Counted from the first letter of the stretch, positions 1 to 9,187 are shown. The stretch is DNA of 64,000 bases from Spirosoma utsteinense (GCF_014282275.1 NZ_VFIA01000019.1:1-64000); one strand, 5' to 3'. Program-made: numbers and translations. Notes: generated by a model not told the origin, from the sequence alone.

Positions 1-1
1 A

Positions 2-91
2 TTCCGAGACGTAGACAAAACCATAGAAAGTTCGGAGGCTATGCTACGAATTGGCTTTATTTCAATCCTGCTCAATAGGCTGGCCAAATAA
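2..91 (+). mobile_element. C-terminal tail of an IS5-like DDE transposase (cut by window edge)
   Basis: The first 29 codons of this frame end in TAA at 89-91 and encode a tail with the pattern [21 protein letters not shown]. Many IS5-family DDE transposases end with a similar run: a basic stretch, then an ESSEA-like motif and a hydrophobic helix ending in NRL or KRL. Most of the gene lies outside the window, so it cannot be told whether the element is intact. A terminator hairpin follows the stop by 4 bp. The assignment rests on this short tail only. Confidence 0.5.
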
Positions 92-95
92 TAGT

Positions 96-127
96 CCCAA
101 ACATACTCTTAGGTATGTTGGGTTTTT
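96..127 (+). terminator. Rho-independent terminator after the transposase tail
   Basis: An inverted repeat (left arm 96-106, right arm 113-122, one bulged A at 99, loop of six) is followed directly by five T. It would end the transcript of the partial transposase gene on the plus strand. Confidence 0.6.
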
Positions 128-442
128 CAAGAAAATTAAGCACACGCCATTTGGCAAAAATGACACCAGGTATTATTCCCCCTTATGTTTGCTCATTGGG
201 GTGTTGACGCTAGTCGTGGTGCTGAACCCGTAAATCACTAAAGGGGTGTTTCACATCCAGCCATAGATTCCTCCTTCTTTTTGGGGAAGTTCAGCCCCTA
301 CACCGCCAAGTATGTCAACTGCGTGCGCGACTAATAGAGTTTGATGGTCCTTAGAATGTCACCCAGTTAAAGTATAGAACCATCCGTTACTAGTTCATCA
401 TGAGTGCTGAACCGTGTCAGACGAAGTTGTAATCGACACTCC
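128..442. other. Gene-free, AT-richer stretch
   Basis: No convincing coding frame, RNA gene or repeat is visible. The stretch looks richer in A and T than the genes further right. It lies between a transposase tail and a regulator remnant, so it may be insertion-element flank or decayed sequence. Confidence 0.4.
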
Positions 443-574
443 TCAATGGAAAGAAGCTCTAGACTCCAGCGGTGACTGGTTCGTTTGTGTTTTGAACAGC
501 TTGCTAAACGAATGGAAATGTTCAAATCCCAATCGTTTAGCAATTTCACTGATGGTTAACTCGCTGGTCGACCT
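443..574 (-). pseudogene. Remnant of an AraC-family regulator (last helix-turn-helix only)
   Basis: Read on the minus strand, the frame ending at 443 encodes ELTISEIAKRLGFEHFHSF followed by SKLFKTQTNQSPLE. This is the pattern of the second helix-turn-helix of AraC/XylS regulators: the LxISEIAxxLGF recognition segment and the SFSKLFKxxTxxSPxE signature. The effector domain and first helix-turn-helix are missing; upstream the frame runs into the 3' end of the hydrolase gene. Loss of the 5' part next to a transposase tail suggests decay after an insertion or deletion. Confidence 0.6.
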
Positions 575-620
575 TTTTAAAGGAGTACGCAGGGACCTTG
601 TGAATGAACGCGATACTGGT

Positions 621-1547
621 TTAGCCCAGGAAATTATAGACGGCTTCCAGTACTCGGTCCGGTTTTTCTTCAAACAGATAGTGTCCGCTGTCCAGAATGC
701 CGATCACCTCAACCTGCTCGGCCATGGAGGGCAAACTCATTTGCAGGTAGTGGTAAGATACGTGGCTCCCAATACCCAAAACCGGCATCGTGAGTCGGGC
801 ATACATCCTGGCATCGGCTATGTCCTGGTCGAACGCCTGGTACCAGGCATTTGAAGCCCGGATGCTCTCGGGTTGATTGTATACGCTGGCGTAGAGGGCT
901 CGATCGAAAGCGGACATCCGACTCTCATCCAACATAACATAGCCGAAGAGGTAATCCAACAGGTATTCGAACCGCCCCGCCAGTAATTGTTCCGGCAATC
1001 CCTTGACCTGATTGAAAGCCATCCACCAGGGGTAGGGGTACTGCCCGTTCATTTTTCGGGTAAATGATCCTGGGGCTGGCAGCATGGGCATCTGCATCAT
1101 CCCTTCGCTGGGATGGGCTCCATCCGCCACGATGAGTTTTTCTGTCGCCTTTGGATAATTGAAGGCAAAGCTACTCGCCACCATACCGCCAATATCATGC
1201 CCGAGCAGGGAAGCCTTTTCCAGACCCATATGACCGAGTAGTTCGTAGATGTCTTGAGCCATCGTCTTTTTATCGTAGCCTGCCAAAGGTTTCTCGGAGC
1301 TACCCATACCGCGAATATCAACCAGGATGACCCGGTAGCGCTGGGCCAGTTGAGTGGCAATGGGATGATAGGAATACCATGTCTGCGGCCAGCCCGGCAG
1401 GCAGACCAGCGCCGGTCCACTGCCGCCGTCAGCGTAGTGGAGCCGCACCCCGTTGACGGTAGCATAGTGGTTGGTAAACCCTGGCAGATGTTTAATCAAC
1501 TCCTCGTCGGAGTAGGCACCTGAAGAATCAGAAGATAAAGTTTGCAT
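621..1547 (-). CDS. Alpha/beta hydrolase of the epoxide hydrolase / haloalkane dehalogenase type
   Basis: About 308 residues. The fold signatures are present in order: an oxyanion-loop motif PGWPQTW near residue 51 (HGWP in relatives), RGMGSSEKP near 79, the nucleophile elbow GHDIGG with Asp118 as nucleophile, and DSGHYLFEEKP near the C-terminus carrying the catalytic His. Asp rather than Ser at the elbow points to epoxide hydrolase or dehalogenase chemistry; the substrate cannot be told. I chose the ATG at 1547; an upstream start at 1598 would add a short hydrophobic stretch that could be a leader. It follows the AraC regulator gene on the same strand (gap about 130 bp), which may control it. 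Confidence 0.8.
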   Translation of the reverse strand: MQTLSSDSSGAYSDEELIKHLPGFTNHYATVNGVRLHYADGGSGPALVCLPGWPQTWYSYHPIATQLAQRYRVILVDIRGMGSSEKPLAGYDKKTMAQDIYELLGHMGLEKASLLGHDIGGMVASSFAFNYPKATEKLIVADGAHPSEGMMQMPMLPAPGSFTRKMNGQYPYPWWMAFNQVKGLPEQLLAGRFEYLLDYLFGYVMLDESRMSAFDRALYASVYNQPESIRASNAWYQAFDQDIADARMYARLTMPVLGIGSHVSYHYLQMSLPSMAEQVEVIGILDSGHYLFEEKPDRVLEAVYNFLG

Positions 1548-1675
1548 AAATATGAGGGGTAAGGCAGCCGGGAAAAACAGCTGCTTTGACTGGATCAAAG
1601 GTAGTCTGACCCCTCCCGGCCGATGGCCTCATTCCTGCGCACTTCTTACGTATTCCTGCGCTTTTAGCGCCTGGC

Positions 1676-2554
1676 TTAGCCCTGTTGAAAGACGCGGGGA
1701 CTTACCCCTACGATCCGCTTGAAGGTAGCTGAGAAATGGGCGGGCGAGGTAAAGCCCAGGACGTCGCTCACGAGGGCCACGGGTAATTCCTCGGTGCGCA
1801 GTAGCGACTGGGCGCGCTGGATTTTCCACTTCAGTACGTACTGGTAGGGTGAATAGCCAGTCGTTTGCTTAAAAAGGCGGGCGAAGTGGAACACGCTCAA
1901 ATTGGCCAGACCAGCCAGTCGTTCCACCGACACGAGCTGTTCAGCGGATGCTTCCAGGTAGTTGTCAATTCGAGCCAGCACTGCCCCCGACAGCCGCGCG
2001 CCGGGGTTTTGGGCCAGACGGCGCTTCCAGGTGGCGTGGTGCTCGATAAGGTGATAGCTGAGTGTGTTTGCTAACGATTCGACGTACAAATGCCCAAGCG
2101 AACTCGCCTGGCTTAGCGTCCCTATTAGTTGCTGGCCTAGCTGGGCCAGTAAGCCGTCCTCCGAGCGGAACCGTTCCCGCAGGGCGAAGTGAGTCAGGTC
2201 CAGGTCCCGGCGGGCCCGGGTTTCCAATTCCTGGGCATCCAGATGCACGTGAATCAGGTCGACTGACCCATCCCAGCTGAAAGGGCCATATTCCCCGCTG
2301 GGGTAAAGGCCCACATCCCCACGGCGAAACTGATCGACCTCCCGGCGGTGGCCGGTTTGGCGGTTGGCAACAACAGGTAGAGCGCCTTGATGAATGAGTA
2401 AAAGATGCTTCTGGTGGACATGAGCGGGTAGCGACATTGCCCCCAGGTGGTAGCGTTCTACTCGTATACCCGGCCCGACCATTTCGGTGTTACTGACCAG
2501 CGCCGGGCGGTCATATAGCTCGGAGGTGTAGGTATACGTTGGCGAATCGACCAT
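1676..2554 (-). CDS. AraC-family transcriptional regulator
   Basis: 292 residues. The N-terminal half is a cupin-like effector domain with spaced histidines (LPAHVHQKHLLLIHQG near residue 38). The last 100 residues hold the two helix-turn-helix motifs of AraC/XylS, including VERLAGLANLSVFHFARLF and VALVSDVLGFTSPAHFSATF, ending just after GVSPRVF. The gene lies upstream of the alpha/beta hydrolase on the same strand and diverges from the hybrid sensor gene. Regulation of the hydrolase is the simplest reading of the context but is inference. Confidence 0.85.
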   Translation of the reverse strand: MVDSPTYTYTSELYDRPALVSNTEMVGPGIRVERYHLGAMSLPAHVHQKHLLLIHQGALPVVANRQTGHRREVDQFRRGDVGLYPSGEYGPFSWDGSVDLIHVHLDAQELETRARRDLDLTHFALRERFRSEDGLLAQLGQQLIGTLSQASSLGHLYVESLANTLSYHLIEHHATWKRRLAQNPGARLSGAVLARIDNYLEASAEQLVSVERLAGLANLSVFHFARLFKQTTGYSPYQYVLKWKIQRAQSLLRTEELPVALVSDVLGFTSPAHFSATFKRIVGVSPRVFQQG

Positions 2555-2949
2555 AACGAATGATGGAGTGTGGTCAAGGGAGCTATTGTATAGTAGCTAT
2601 TGATCGGTTTTTTGATCAGCAACAAGGGGAGAACCTATATGATTGCATTCAGGATAAAGTCAATCCGGTAGCGAAGGCAATAAAGGTCTTCGCAGCCTGG
2701 ATTAGGGGTGAAAATTAGCCGTTTCGGGCGGCATTTTTCGCGGGGCTCCCATTACCTGGATTTGTAGCCTAAATAGTTAATGCTACTCGCAGACATGGGC
2801 AAAGGTTAGTCGATAGCGTAGGTAAATAAAGTAGTGGTCAAAATAATGGTCTGTTTTCAGGTAGAAGGTAATTAGACCAGGAGCGGAGAAAAAAGAATAG
2901 GCATTAGCCGACGAAAGTTTTATCTTTCCTGAGTAACCTTCTTTGGCGT
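2555..2949. promoter_or_regulatory. Divergent intergenic region between AraC regulator and hybrid sensor
   Basis: 395 bp without a gene, holding the promoters of both divergent regulators. A weak -7-like TATCTTTC lies about 20 bp before the sensor start. A short inverted repeat (TGATC, loop, GATCA) sits around 2600. No strong operator or riboswitch is seen. Confidence 0.4.
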
Positions 2950-5877
2950 ATGAAGCTGTTATGCCGAGTTTTCCTGCTCATGCTTCTGTTCACGAGTAGC
3001 AGTCGGGCTGATCCAATTCCGGATTCCGTTCTTTTGGTTACCCATCTACCCGCAACCGGTTTGCTGCTGGATAAAGGGTGGCGATACCAGGCGGGTGACA
3101 AGCCGGACTGGGCAACGCCTGAGTATAATGATCGGAACTGGCAGCCAATTAATCCGACGCAGGATATTTACCAGTTACAGCCCATTTGGAACACGCCCAT
3201 TGGCTGGTTCCGGTTGCATCTCTCGGTAACCGACTCGCTCTCCCGACAGGCCCTTGCCCTGCAAATTGAGCAGACCGGCGCATCCGAAATTTACCTCAAT
3301 GGACGATTGCTTCTCCGGCTGGGGAAGCTAAGCCCCCGACCCGAACGAGTACAAGCCCAAACACTGCCTAATCAACTACTTCCTTTACCGCTGGCTGGTG
3401 GGCGGGATCAGGTGATTGCCGTACGATTCGCCTTGCAGCAACACATTCCCTACATCCAGATACTGGGCCGGGGCAATCCAGGGCTGCGGCTGAAAATGCA
3501 GGAAGTGCAGGCCGCCGTTCAGGCAATAGAAGCCAACGACAGCAAAGGGGTGGAGTCGTTCCGGGCGGGTGTTTTCTTTATGCTGGCTATTCTGCACCTG
3601 GCCTTTTTCTGGTTCTATCCGGCTCAACGAGCCAATCTGTATTTCTTTATTTATTCCTTTTTGGTGGCCCTGTCCACCCTGGCGGGGATTCAGGCGCAAC
3701 AAGCTTACTTGGTGGAGGCTAAAATGTACCTGTTGATCCTGAGGCTGACGACGGGTATTTTGCCGAATACCTACTTTTTCCTGCTGGCCCTTTATAGTTT
3801 ATTCGGCTTCCGAAGGGGACTTATTTTCTGGCTGTTATCGGCCGGTATGCTGGTGCTGTACCTGTTCAAGCTTTCCTATCAGGATGACTACCTGAAAAAC
3901 TTTTTATTTGTCCTGGCCGTCTCGCTGGAATCCATCCGGCTTGCCCTCCGGGCGATGAAGAAAAAACAGCGGGGAGCCACACTAATCCTTTGGGGAGCTA
4001 CCAGCTTTCTGGTTTTCTTCTGCCTGTTCCGGCTGTTGATTTATGGGTACATACCCGCCCCGCTATCCTACCAGGACTGGCTGTTCAACGTTAGCTTCAT
4101 CAGCTTACCGATAGCCGTCTCGCTGGTGTTGGCCCAGGACTTTGCGTTCGTAAACCGGTCCCTGGGGACCAAGCAACGGGAAGTAGAACAGCTCGGGGAG
4201 AAGATGCGCCGGCAACAGCAGGAAAAGCAGCAGTTAGCGGAAATAAATGAGCTTCAATCGCGCTTTGTAGCCAATATCTCCCACGAGTTCCGCACCCCCC
4301 TGTCATTAATCCGGGGGACGACCGAAAAGCTCCGGCAACGGGAAGGAACGGTTGGCGAAAGGCAAACGGATTACCAACGTATTGATCAGAGCGCCGGGCA
4401 GGTATTAGGCATGGTGAATCAACTGCTGGACCTTTCCCGGCTTGAAGCAGGTAAACTTACCATCCACCCTGAACCAGCAGAGTTAAGTTCTTTTTTGAGA
4501 AGACTGGCGGGATCCTTTGTTTCCCTCTTTGAAAGTAAAGGCATTATCTATGAATATTCGGCTCCCTTGCAGTCGCTATGGGTAGCCGTCGACAGCGCCA
4601 GGCTGGAGCAAATTCTGTCCAACCTCCTGTCCAATGCGGCCAAGTTTACCCCTGGAGGCCGTGCCGTGCGGTTTGCGGCCAGGTTTGAGTTGCTTTCTGC
4701 TGAGCAGATGTCATTGCAGCTGGTCGTGGAGGACACGGGAATTGGCATTGCCCCGGCTGACCAAGACCGCATCTTTGACCGTTTCTACCAGGCCGATACG
4801 TCGACAACCCGTTCCTACGAGGGCAGTGGCCTTGGTTTGGCTATCGTGAAAGAACTGGTTGAGCTGCATGGGGGATCGATACATGTAGAGAGCACGATGG
4901 GCAACGGAACGACCTTTACCATACAGGTACCACTACCCCTGGTGACGGCCCCTGAAACGGTTTCGGCTACGGAAACGGCTTCGATCACCGAGCCCCTGCC
5001 CACGAATCGATCTTCTCAATGGCAGGCTCCCCAACACCCGGTAACCACATCGAAAGGTACCCCCCGTAAGACGCCGGCAACCAGTCAAGTGCTGGTGGTG
5101 GAAGACCACGCAGGACTTCGGCAGTTTATCCGGGAAGCGCTGGAGATGCAGTACACGGTGGAGGAAGCGGCCAATGGACAGGAAGGTTATCGACTGGCGC
5201 TTAAACACTTGCCCGACCTGATCATCTCAGATGTAATGATGCCCGGCCTGGATGGGCCCGGCCTGGATGGGCTGATGCTATGCGAGAAACTCAAAAGCGA
5301 CCCGCGAACGTCGCACATCCCGATCATCTTACTGACTGCCAAAGCGGGTACGGAAAGCAGGCTACAGGGACTGAAAAATGGAGCTGATGAGTATCTGACC
5401 AAACCGTTTAGCTTGGAAGAGCTTCACCTCCGGGTGAATAATATCGTGGAAAGCCGCCGAAAGCTCCGGGATAAATACGCCCGGCAGGTAACGCTTCATC
5501 CGTCCGGAATTGCCGTTACCTCTACCGACGAACAGTTTCTTCAACGGGCTCTCGCTACGGTAGAGGCCCAGCTGGCAAACCCCACCTTTGACGTAGCGGA
5601 TCTGAGCCGTGGGGTAGGCATGAGCCGGTCTAATCTACACCGCAAACTAACCGCCCTGACCGGACTATCCGCCAATGTGTTTATTCGCTCCGTTCGCTTA
5701 AAACGAGCCGCTTATTTACTGGAACGAGGCTACGGGAATGTGGGTGAGGTAGCCACACAAGTAGGTTTCAATAGTCTGAATTATTTTGCCAGGTGCTTCC
5801 GGGAGGAGTACGGAAAAACCCCGTCTGAATACAGTCGCCCTCAGACGGTCATCAACCCCGAGCCCTTACACCCATAA
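2950..5877 (+). CDS. Hybrid two-component sensor/regulator: 7TM-DISM sensor, kinase, receiver and AraC domain in one chain
   Basis: 975 residues. In order: signal peptide (1-20); extracellular jelly-roll sensor domain of the DISM type (about 25-190); about seven membrane helices (205-400); coiled coil (400-435); HisKA domain with phospho-acceptor His445 in SHEFRTPLS; HATPase with LLSNAAKF, DTGIGIAP and GSGLGLAIV; linker rich in Thr and Pro; receiver domain with Asp761 in SDVMMPG; C-terminal AraC helix-turn-helix (about 865-970). The layout is that of Bacteroidota hybrid regulators that sense outside ligands, often sugars, and bind DNA directly. An in-frame duplication repeats PGLDG right after the phosphorylation loop. 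The TolB-like gene lies downstream on the same strand and could be a target. Confidence 0.93.
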   Translation: MKLLCRVFLLMLLFTSSSRADPIPDSVLLVTHLPATGLLLDKGWRYQAGDKPDWATPEYNDRNWQPINPTQDIYQLQPIWNTPIGWFRLHLSVTDSLSRQALALQIEQTGASEIYLNGRLLLRLGKLSPRPERVQAQTLPNQLLPLPLAGGRDQVIAVRFALQQHIPYIQILGRGNPGLRLKMQEVQAAVQAIEANDSKGVESFRAGVFFMLAILHLAFFWFYPAQRANLYFFIYSFLVALSTLAGIQAQQAYLVEAKMYLLILRLTTGILPNTYFFLLALYSLFGFRRGLIFWLLSAGMLVLYLFKLSYQDDYLKNFLFVLAVSLESIRLALRAMKKKQRGATLILWGATSFLVFFCLFRLLIYGYIPAPLSYQDWLFNVSFISLPIAVSLVLAQDFAFVNRSLGTKQREVEQLGEKMRRQQQEKQQLAEINELQSRFVANISHEFRTPLSLIRGTTEKLRQREGTVGERQTDYQRIDQSAGQVLGMVNQLLDLSRLEAGKLTIHPEPAELSSFLRRLAGSFVSLFESKGIIYEYSAPLQSLWVAVDSARLEQILSNLLSNAAKFTPGGRAVRFAARFELLSAEQMSLQLVVEDTGIGIAPADQDRIFDRFYQADTSTTRSYEGSGLGLAIVKELVELHGGSIHVESTMGNGTTFTIQVPLPLVTAPETVSATETASITEPLPTNRSSQWQAPQHPVTTSKGTPRKTPATSQVLVVEDHAGLRQFIREALEMQYTVEEAANGQEGYRLALKHLPDLIISDVMMPGLDGPGLDGLMLCEKLKSDPRTSHIPIILLTAKAGTESRLQGLKNGADEYLTKPFSLEELHLRVNNIVESRRKLRDKYARQVTLHPSGIAVTSTDEQFLQRALATVEAQLANPTFDVADLSRGVGMSRSNLHRKLTALTGLSANVFIRSVRLKRAAYLLERGYGNVGEVATQVGFNSLNYFARCFREEYGKTPSEYSRPQTVINPEPLHP
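5241..5270 (+). repeat. Perfect 15-bp tandem duplication inside the receiver domain
   Basis: The unit GCCCGGCCTGGATGG occurs twice in a row (5241-5255 and 5256-5270). It is in frame and adds five residues, giving MMPGLDGPGLDGL where receivers normally have MMPGMDGL. It sits in the beta3-alpha3 loop next to phospho-acceptor Asp761. Confidence 0.95.
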
Positions 5878-6007
5878 AAGCCCGGCTGTTTTCTGAGCCA
5901 GCACGGTTAAGGTAGCATCCATGTGCCAAAGCATAGAACAGGTGTTGCATGCACGAAATAGCGCTGCTTGTGGTACAGCTGTGCTCACTGAGTGGCGTTG
6001 ACCGGCG

Positions 6008-6015
6008 TACGTTTG
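6008..6015 (+). promoter_or_regulatory. Bacteroidota -7 element (TACGTTTG)
   Basis: Exact match to TAnnTTTG, 34 bp before the ATG of the TolB-like gene. No clear TTTG lies at the -33 distance, so the call rests on one element. Confidence 0.4.
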
Positions 6016-6049
6016 GGCCATATCTCCAAACCATTAACCGGTAATCAAG

Positions 6050-7897
6050 ATGAAGACGTACTTATTGATCGCTTGCCTGTTCACTAGTAATCCCTTAATT
6101 CTCCGCTACACGGGCGCTTCGCTTCCCAACCGATACCCGGCTCCTGAGCCAGCCTATCAATTGGCTTTTGCCCATTTTGGGCCGCTTAATACGGATATTT
6201 TTATGGCGGACGCCGACGGCAGGAATGCCCGGCCCTTGCTTCCTCATGCGGCACTCGACTATAATGCGTCTTTTTCCAATGATGGTCACTGGGTGATTTT
6301 TACGTCTGAGCGGAATGGCTCGGCCGATATTTTCCGGGTTCACCCCGATGGGACAGAACTGGAGCGGTTGATTAGCGATCCTTCCTTTGATGATCAGGCC
6401 AGCTTTTCTCCCGATGGGAAGCGCGTTGTTTTTGTTTCCAGCCGGTCCGGTAATACGGATATTTTCACGCTGGACCTGGTCACGAATAAAGTAACCAATC
6501 TAACGCATCATCCCGGCGGTGATTTTCGGCCGGCCTGGTCAGCCGATGGTCAATGGATTGCCTTCACTTCAGACCGGGATTCTAAAAAGCCAATCCCGGA
6601 TAAGGACTTCAGAACCTTACATTCCACAGAAATATACACCATGCGCTGGGATGGAACCGATCTGGTGAGAAGAACCAGTCAGGATGCTTTTGTGGGAAGC
6701 CCTTGCTGGTCGAAAGACGGCAAGCAACTGCTGGTATATCAGACCACCCTGGAAGGCGTCAGAAAACTAACAACCGTACAGCCCAAACTGAAAGCAGGAG
6801 CCACTTCGCAGATTGCCCTGATCAACCTCCTGGATCAGTCCATCGAACCGGTCGCTGCCGATAGTGGCGCAAAATTGTCACCCCAGTGGTTGGCCGATGG
6901 CAGCATTGCCTACGTCAAGGCAACAGCGCCCGGCAGCCTCGTTTTTCAGAATGGGCGGCCCAGTTTAGACGGTGAATACAATCATCCCCGCTGGTCGAAG
7001 GATGGCAAAAAAATGCTGTTTCACCGGGAACAACAGCACACCTGGCCGCCCATGTATCCCCTATACAGTCGAAATGCCCAGTTTGGGCTGCTGCGTTCGG
7101 GGGTATTTCCGTCGTTTTCACCGGCTGCCGGAAACGTGCTTATCTGTAATGACAAAACCGCCGGGGCCTTACACAATCAAATTTTGCAAATGAATCCTGA
7201 TGGCACCGGGAAGAGAATTCTGTTTGGCGATTCGGTGAAAAGTGCCTTAGCACCAGTATGGTCACCGCAAGGGGATCGAATAGCGTTCGGGTTTGGCAGC
7301 TTTTTTCAAAACATGCTACAGGGGCGGTCTACAGCCGATATTGCCATCATCAATAAGGACGGGAGTGGCCTGAACGTACTGACCGATGGGCGGGGGAATT
7401 ATGGTTTTCCCTCCTGGTCGCCGGACGGTAAAAAGATCGTGTATCGAGCCGCTACCGAAACCTCGAAAGGTCTGTTTATTCTGGAGGTAGCAACGGGTAA
7501 AAGCGCGCCCCTTACGCAGGACAGTCATGATAATTTTCCGGCTTGGTCGCCGGTTGCCGATGTCATTGCCTTCACCCGGAAGGCGGGTAACAACTATGAC
7601 ATCTATACGATCAAGGCCGATGGTAGTCAGCTTCGACGATTAACGACCGATCCCGGTAATGATGCGCAGTGTTCCTGGTCGCCCGATGGGAAATGGATCG
7701 CGTTTAGTACGGCCAGCGGTGGCTTTAAGGATGAATCTCCACTCTACCCGTTCAACCCCCAGCCCTACGGCGAGATAGGCGTCATGCGGGCCGACGGTTC
7801 TCAAAAAATGATGTTGACCGATAATCAATTTGAGGAAGGAACCATTGGCTGGATGCCGCTGGGCAGGAATCCTCAAAAGGCAAGGGCTTCCCGCTGA
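6050..7897 (+). CDS. TolB-like WD40/PD40 beta-propeller protein, probably exported
   Basis: 615 residues. A short hydrophobic N-terminus (about 1-24) suggests export to the periplasm. The rest is a series of PD40 blades with the hallmark SPDGK or SADGQ followed by a hydrophobic strand and a TSDR/SSRSG turn, for example near residues 120, 163, 465 and 547. Such propellers resemble TolB and the N-terminal domain of prolyl oligopeptidases, but no peptidase domain follows here, so a binding or scaffold role is likely. It stands alone between the hybrid sensor and a terminator. Confidence 0.8.
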   Translation: MKTYLLIACLFTSNPLILRYTGASLPNRYPAPEPAYQLAFAHFGPLNTDIFMADADGRNARPLLPHAALDYNASFSNDGHWVIFTSERNGSADIFRVHPDGTELERLISDPSFDDQASFSPDGKRVVFVSSRSGNTDIFTLDLVTNKVTNLTHHPGGDFRPAWSADGQWIAFTSDRDSKKPIPDKDFRTLHSTEIYTMRWDGTDLVRRTSQDAFVGSPCWSKDGKQLLVYQTTLEGVRKLTTVQPKLKAGATSQIALINLLDQSIEPVAADSGAKLSPQWLADGSIAYVKATAPGSLVFQNGRPSLDGEYNHPRWSKDGKKMLFHREQQHTWPPMYPLYSRNAQFGLLRSGVFPSFSPAAGNVLICNDKTAGALHNQILQMNPDGTGKRILFGDSVKSALAPVWSPQGDRIAFGFGSFFQNMLQGRSTADIAIINKDGSGLNVLTDGRGNYGFPSWSPDGKKIVYRAATETSKGLFILEVATGKSAPLTQDSHDNFPAWSPVADVIAFTRKAGNNYDIYTIKADGSQLRRLTTDPGNDAQCSWSPDGKWIAFSTASGGFKDESPLYPFNPQPYGEIGVMRADGSQKMMLTDNQFEEGTIGWMPLGRNPQKARASR

Positions 7898-7915
7898 TGC
7901 CAGTGATAGTCTAGG

Positions 7916-7957
7916 GTTGACCCAATTGCTGCCTAACCGTTGAGCAATTGGGTCAAC
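7916..7957 (+). terminator. Hairpin terminator after the TolB-like gene
   Basis: Perfect 15-bp stem (7916-7930 with 7943-7957) and a 12-nt loop, 18 bp after the stop codon. There is no clear T run, so termination efficiency is uncertain. Confidence 0.6.
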
Positions 7958-8131
7958 TACTTGCTGAACTCAACAAAGGGACTGAACATCATGGTTTTCG
8001 GAAGCAGTCCGGACCCGGCTTCGTGTAAATAAACTATTGATTAGCCCTTTATCGGTTGCCGAGCTTGTAGAGCCTATACATTTCTATGGGTACATGTATT
8101 TAGCTTAATACTGCCTACACTTCCACCAGCT

Positions 8132-8452
8132 TTACTGATTACTGCTAAGATATGTCCGGCTCCCATTCTTATTGACATAATACTTGGCACCCCGCTCGCC
8201 GGTGCGGACGACTTCCCCATTGGGACCTTTCAGCACTTTATTGACGGGTGGCTGGTAGTCGGCCGACCTGGCCTTCTGTAGCTTGTTGTCGCCGGGTGCA
8301 TTAGCTGGTTTAGCTATCTTTCTCTCGGTTTTAGCCGCGCGCGCTTTGGCCATTCGTGCCTCAACCGATAGCTTCTCATTGGTAACCACACCCTGACCCC
8401 GGGCGCTTAGTAGGGTAAACACCAGGTGGAACAGCAGCACTGTCTTTTTCAT
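8132..8452 (-). CDS. Small secreted basic protein with a C-terminal YYVNKNGSRTYL motif
   Basis: 106 residues with a signal peptide (about 1-20, ending ARGQG). The middle is rich in Ala and Lys (SVEARMAKARAAKTERKIAK). The C-terminus, GPNGEVVRTGERGAKYYVNK then NGSRTYLS, resembles small basic adaptor-like modules seen in secreted proteins. No enzymatic motif is visible. It is transcribed away from the envelope/stress genes to its right. Function unknown. Confidence 0.7.
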   Translation of the reverse strand: MKKTVLLFHLVFTLLSARGQGVVTNEKLSVEARMAKARAAKTERKIAKPANAPGDNKLQKARSADYQPPVNKVLKGPNGEVVRTGERGAKYYVNKNGSRTYLSSNQ

Positions 8453-8679
8453 ACAATTGAACGGAGTCTGTTTAGTCAGTAGCTAATCCATTCCCACAGC
8501 CAGTTGTTTGTAAAAATCATTCGCTAGTTATCGTACTGGCGGACATACTACCCCACATTGTAGTAAAAACGCCCCATTTAGGGGCAATCATAAAAACTAC
8601 TATATCTAGCAAATAAATAGAGCATTTGCTGTAAATCCACATTTTCCTTGATGGCACGTTTTTTTAGAAGCCATTGTCA

Positions 8680-9012
8680 ATGTCCAACATTTTCAATTTA
8701 GTACGTATGAAACATTTTTTGACCGGACTAGCCGCCGGATTAGCCGTCGGCTACCTGACCGCTCCCCGCTCGGGGAAAGAAACCCGCGACCAGCTGAAAA
8801 GCACCGCTGATGAAAAAACCAAAGGGGTGAAAGACAAGTGGAACAAAACGGTGCCCCAGGTGAAAGACCTCGTCGAAACCGTGAAGGCCAAGGTTGGCAT
8901 GGGTCAATCGACACCTAACCTGTTTGCCGAAATGGAATCAGGTAGAATGGATAAATACAAAGTCGACGCCAACAATCAGCAAGAAGCTGTTAAGGCGGAT
9001 AATAACAACTAG
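8680..9012 (+). CDS. YtxH-type small membrane-associated stress protein
   Basis: 110 residues from the ATG at 8680; an internal ATG at 8707 (MKHFLTG) is an equally plausible start. The N-terminus is a glycine-rich hydrophobic segment followed by APRSGKETRDQLK, the hallmark of YtxH proteins, which occur in many bacteria near general stress genes. The remainder is charged and helical (EKTKGVKDKWNKTVPQVKDL). After the TAG stop the same frame stays open for 21 more codons to a TAA at 9076-9078, hinting that the protein was once longer. First gene of a four-gene co-directional group. Confidence 0.8.
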   Translation: MSNIFNLVRMKHFLTGLAAGLAVGYLTAPRSGKETRDQLKSTADEKTKGVKDKWNKTVPQVKDLVETVKAKVGMGQSTPNLFAEMESGRMDKYKVDANNQQEAVKADNNN

Positions 9013-9187
9013 GTGGGCGAGCTGGATTCAGCTAACCCAGGCGTGAACAGGGCGGAAGATACCCTGAACAGCAAGTAAGTGCTTTCGGCCGATGCGACGG
9101 TTCGCCGATAGCATCACTGCTTGAATAGATTACTAGTTGCCTGATCTATCAGTGTTTTACTAATTATAATCAAAATGATTCAACGTT

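Noticed and set aside
51-233. Plus-strand frame of 60 codons
   Set aside because: It overlaps the transposase tail in another frame and runs through the terminator hairpin.
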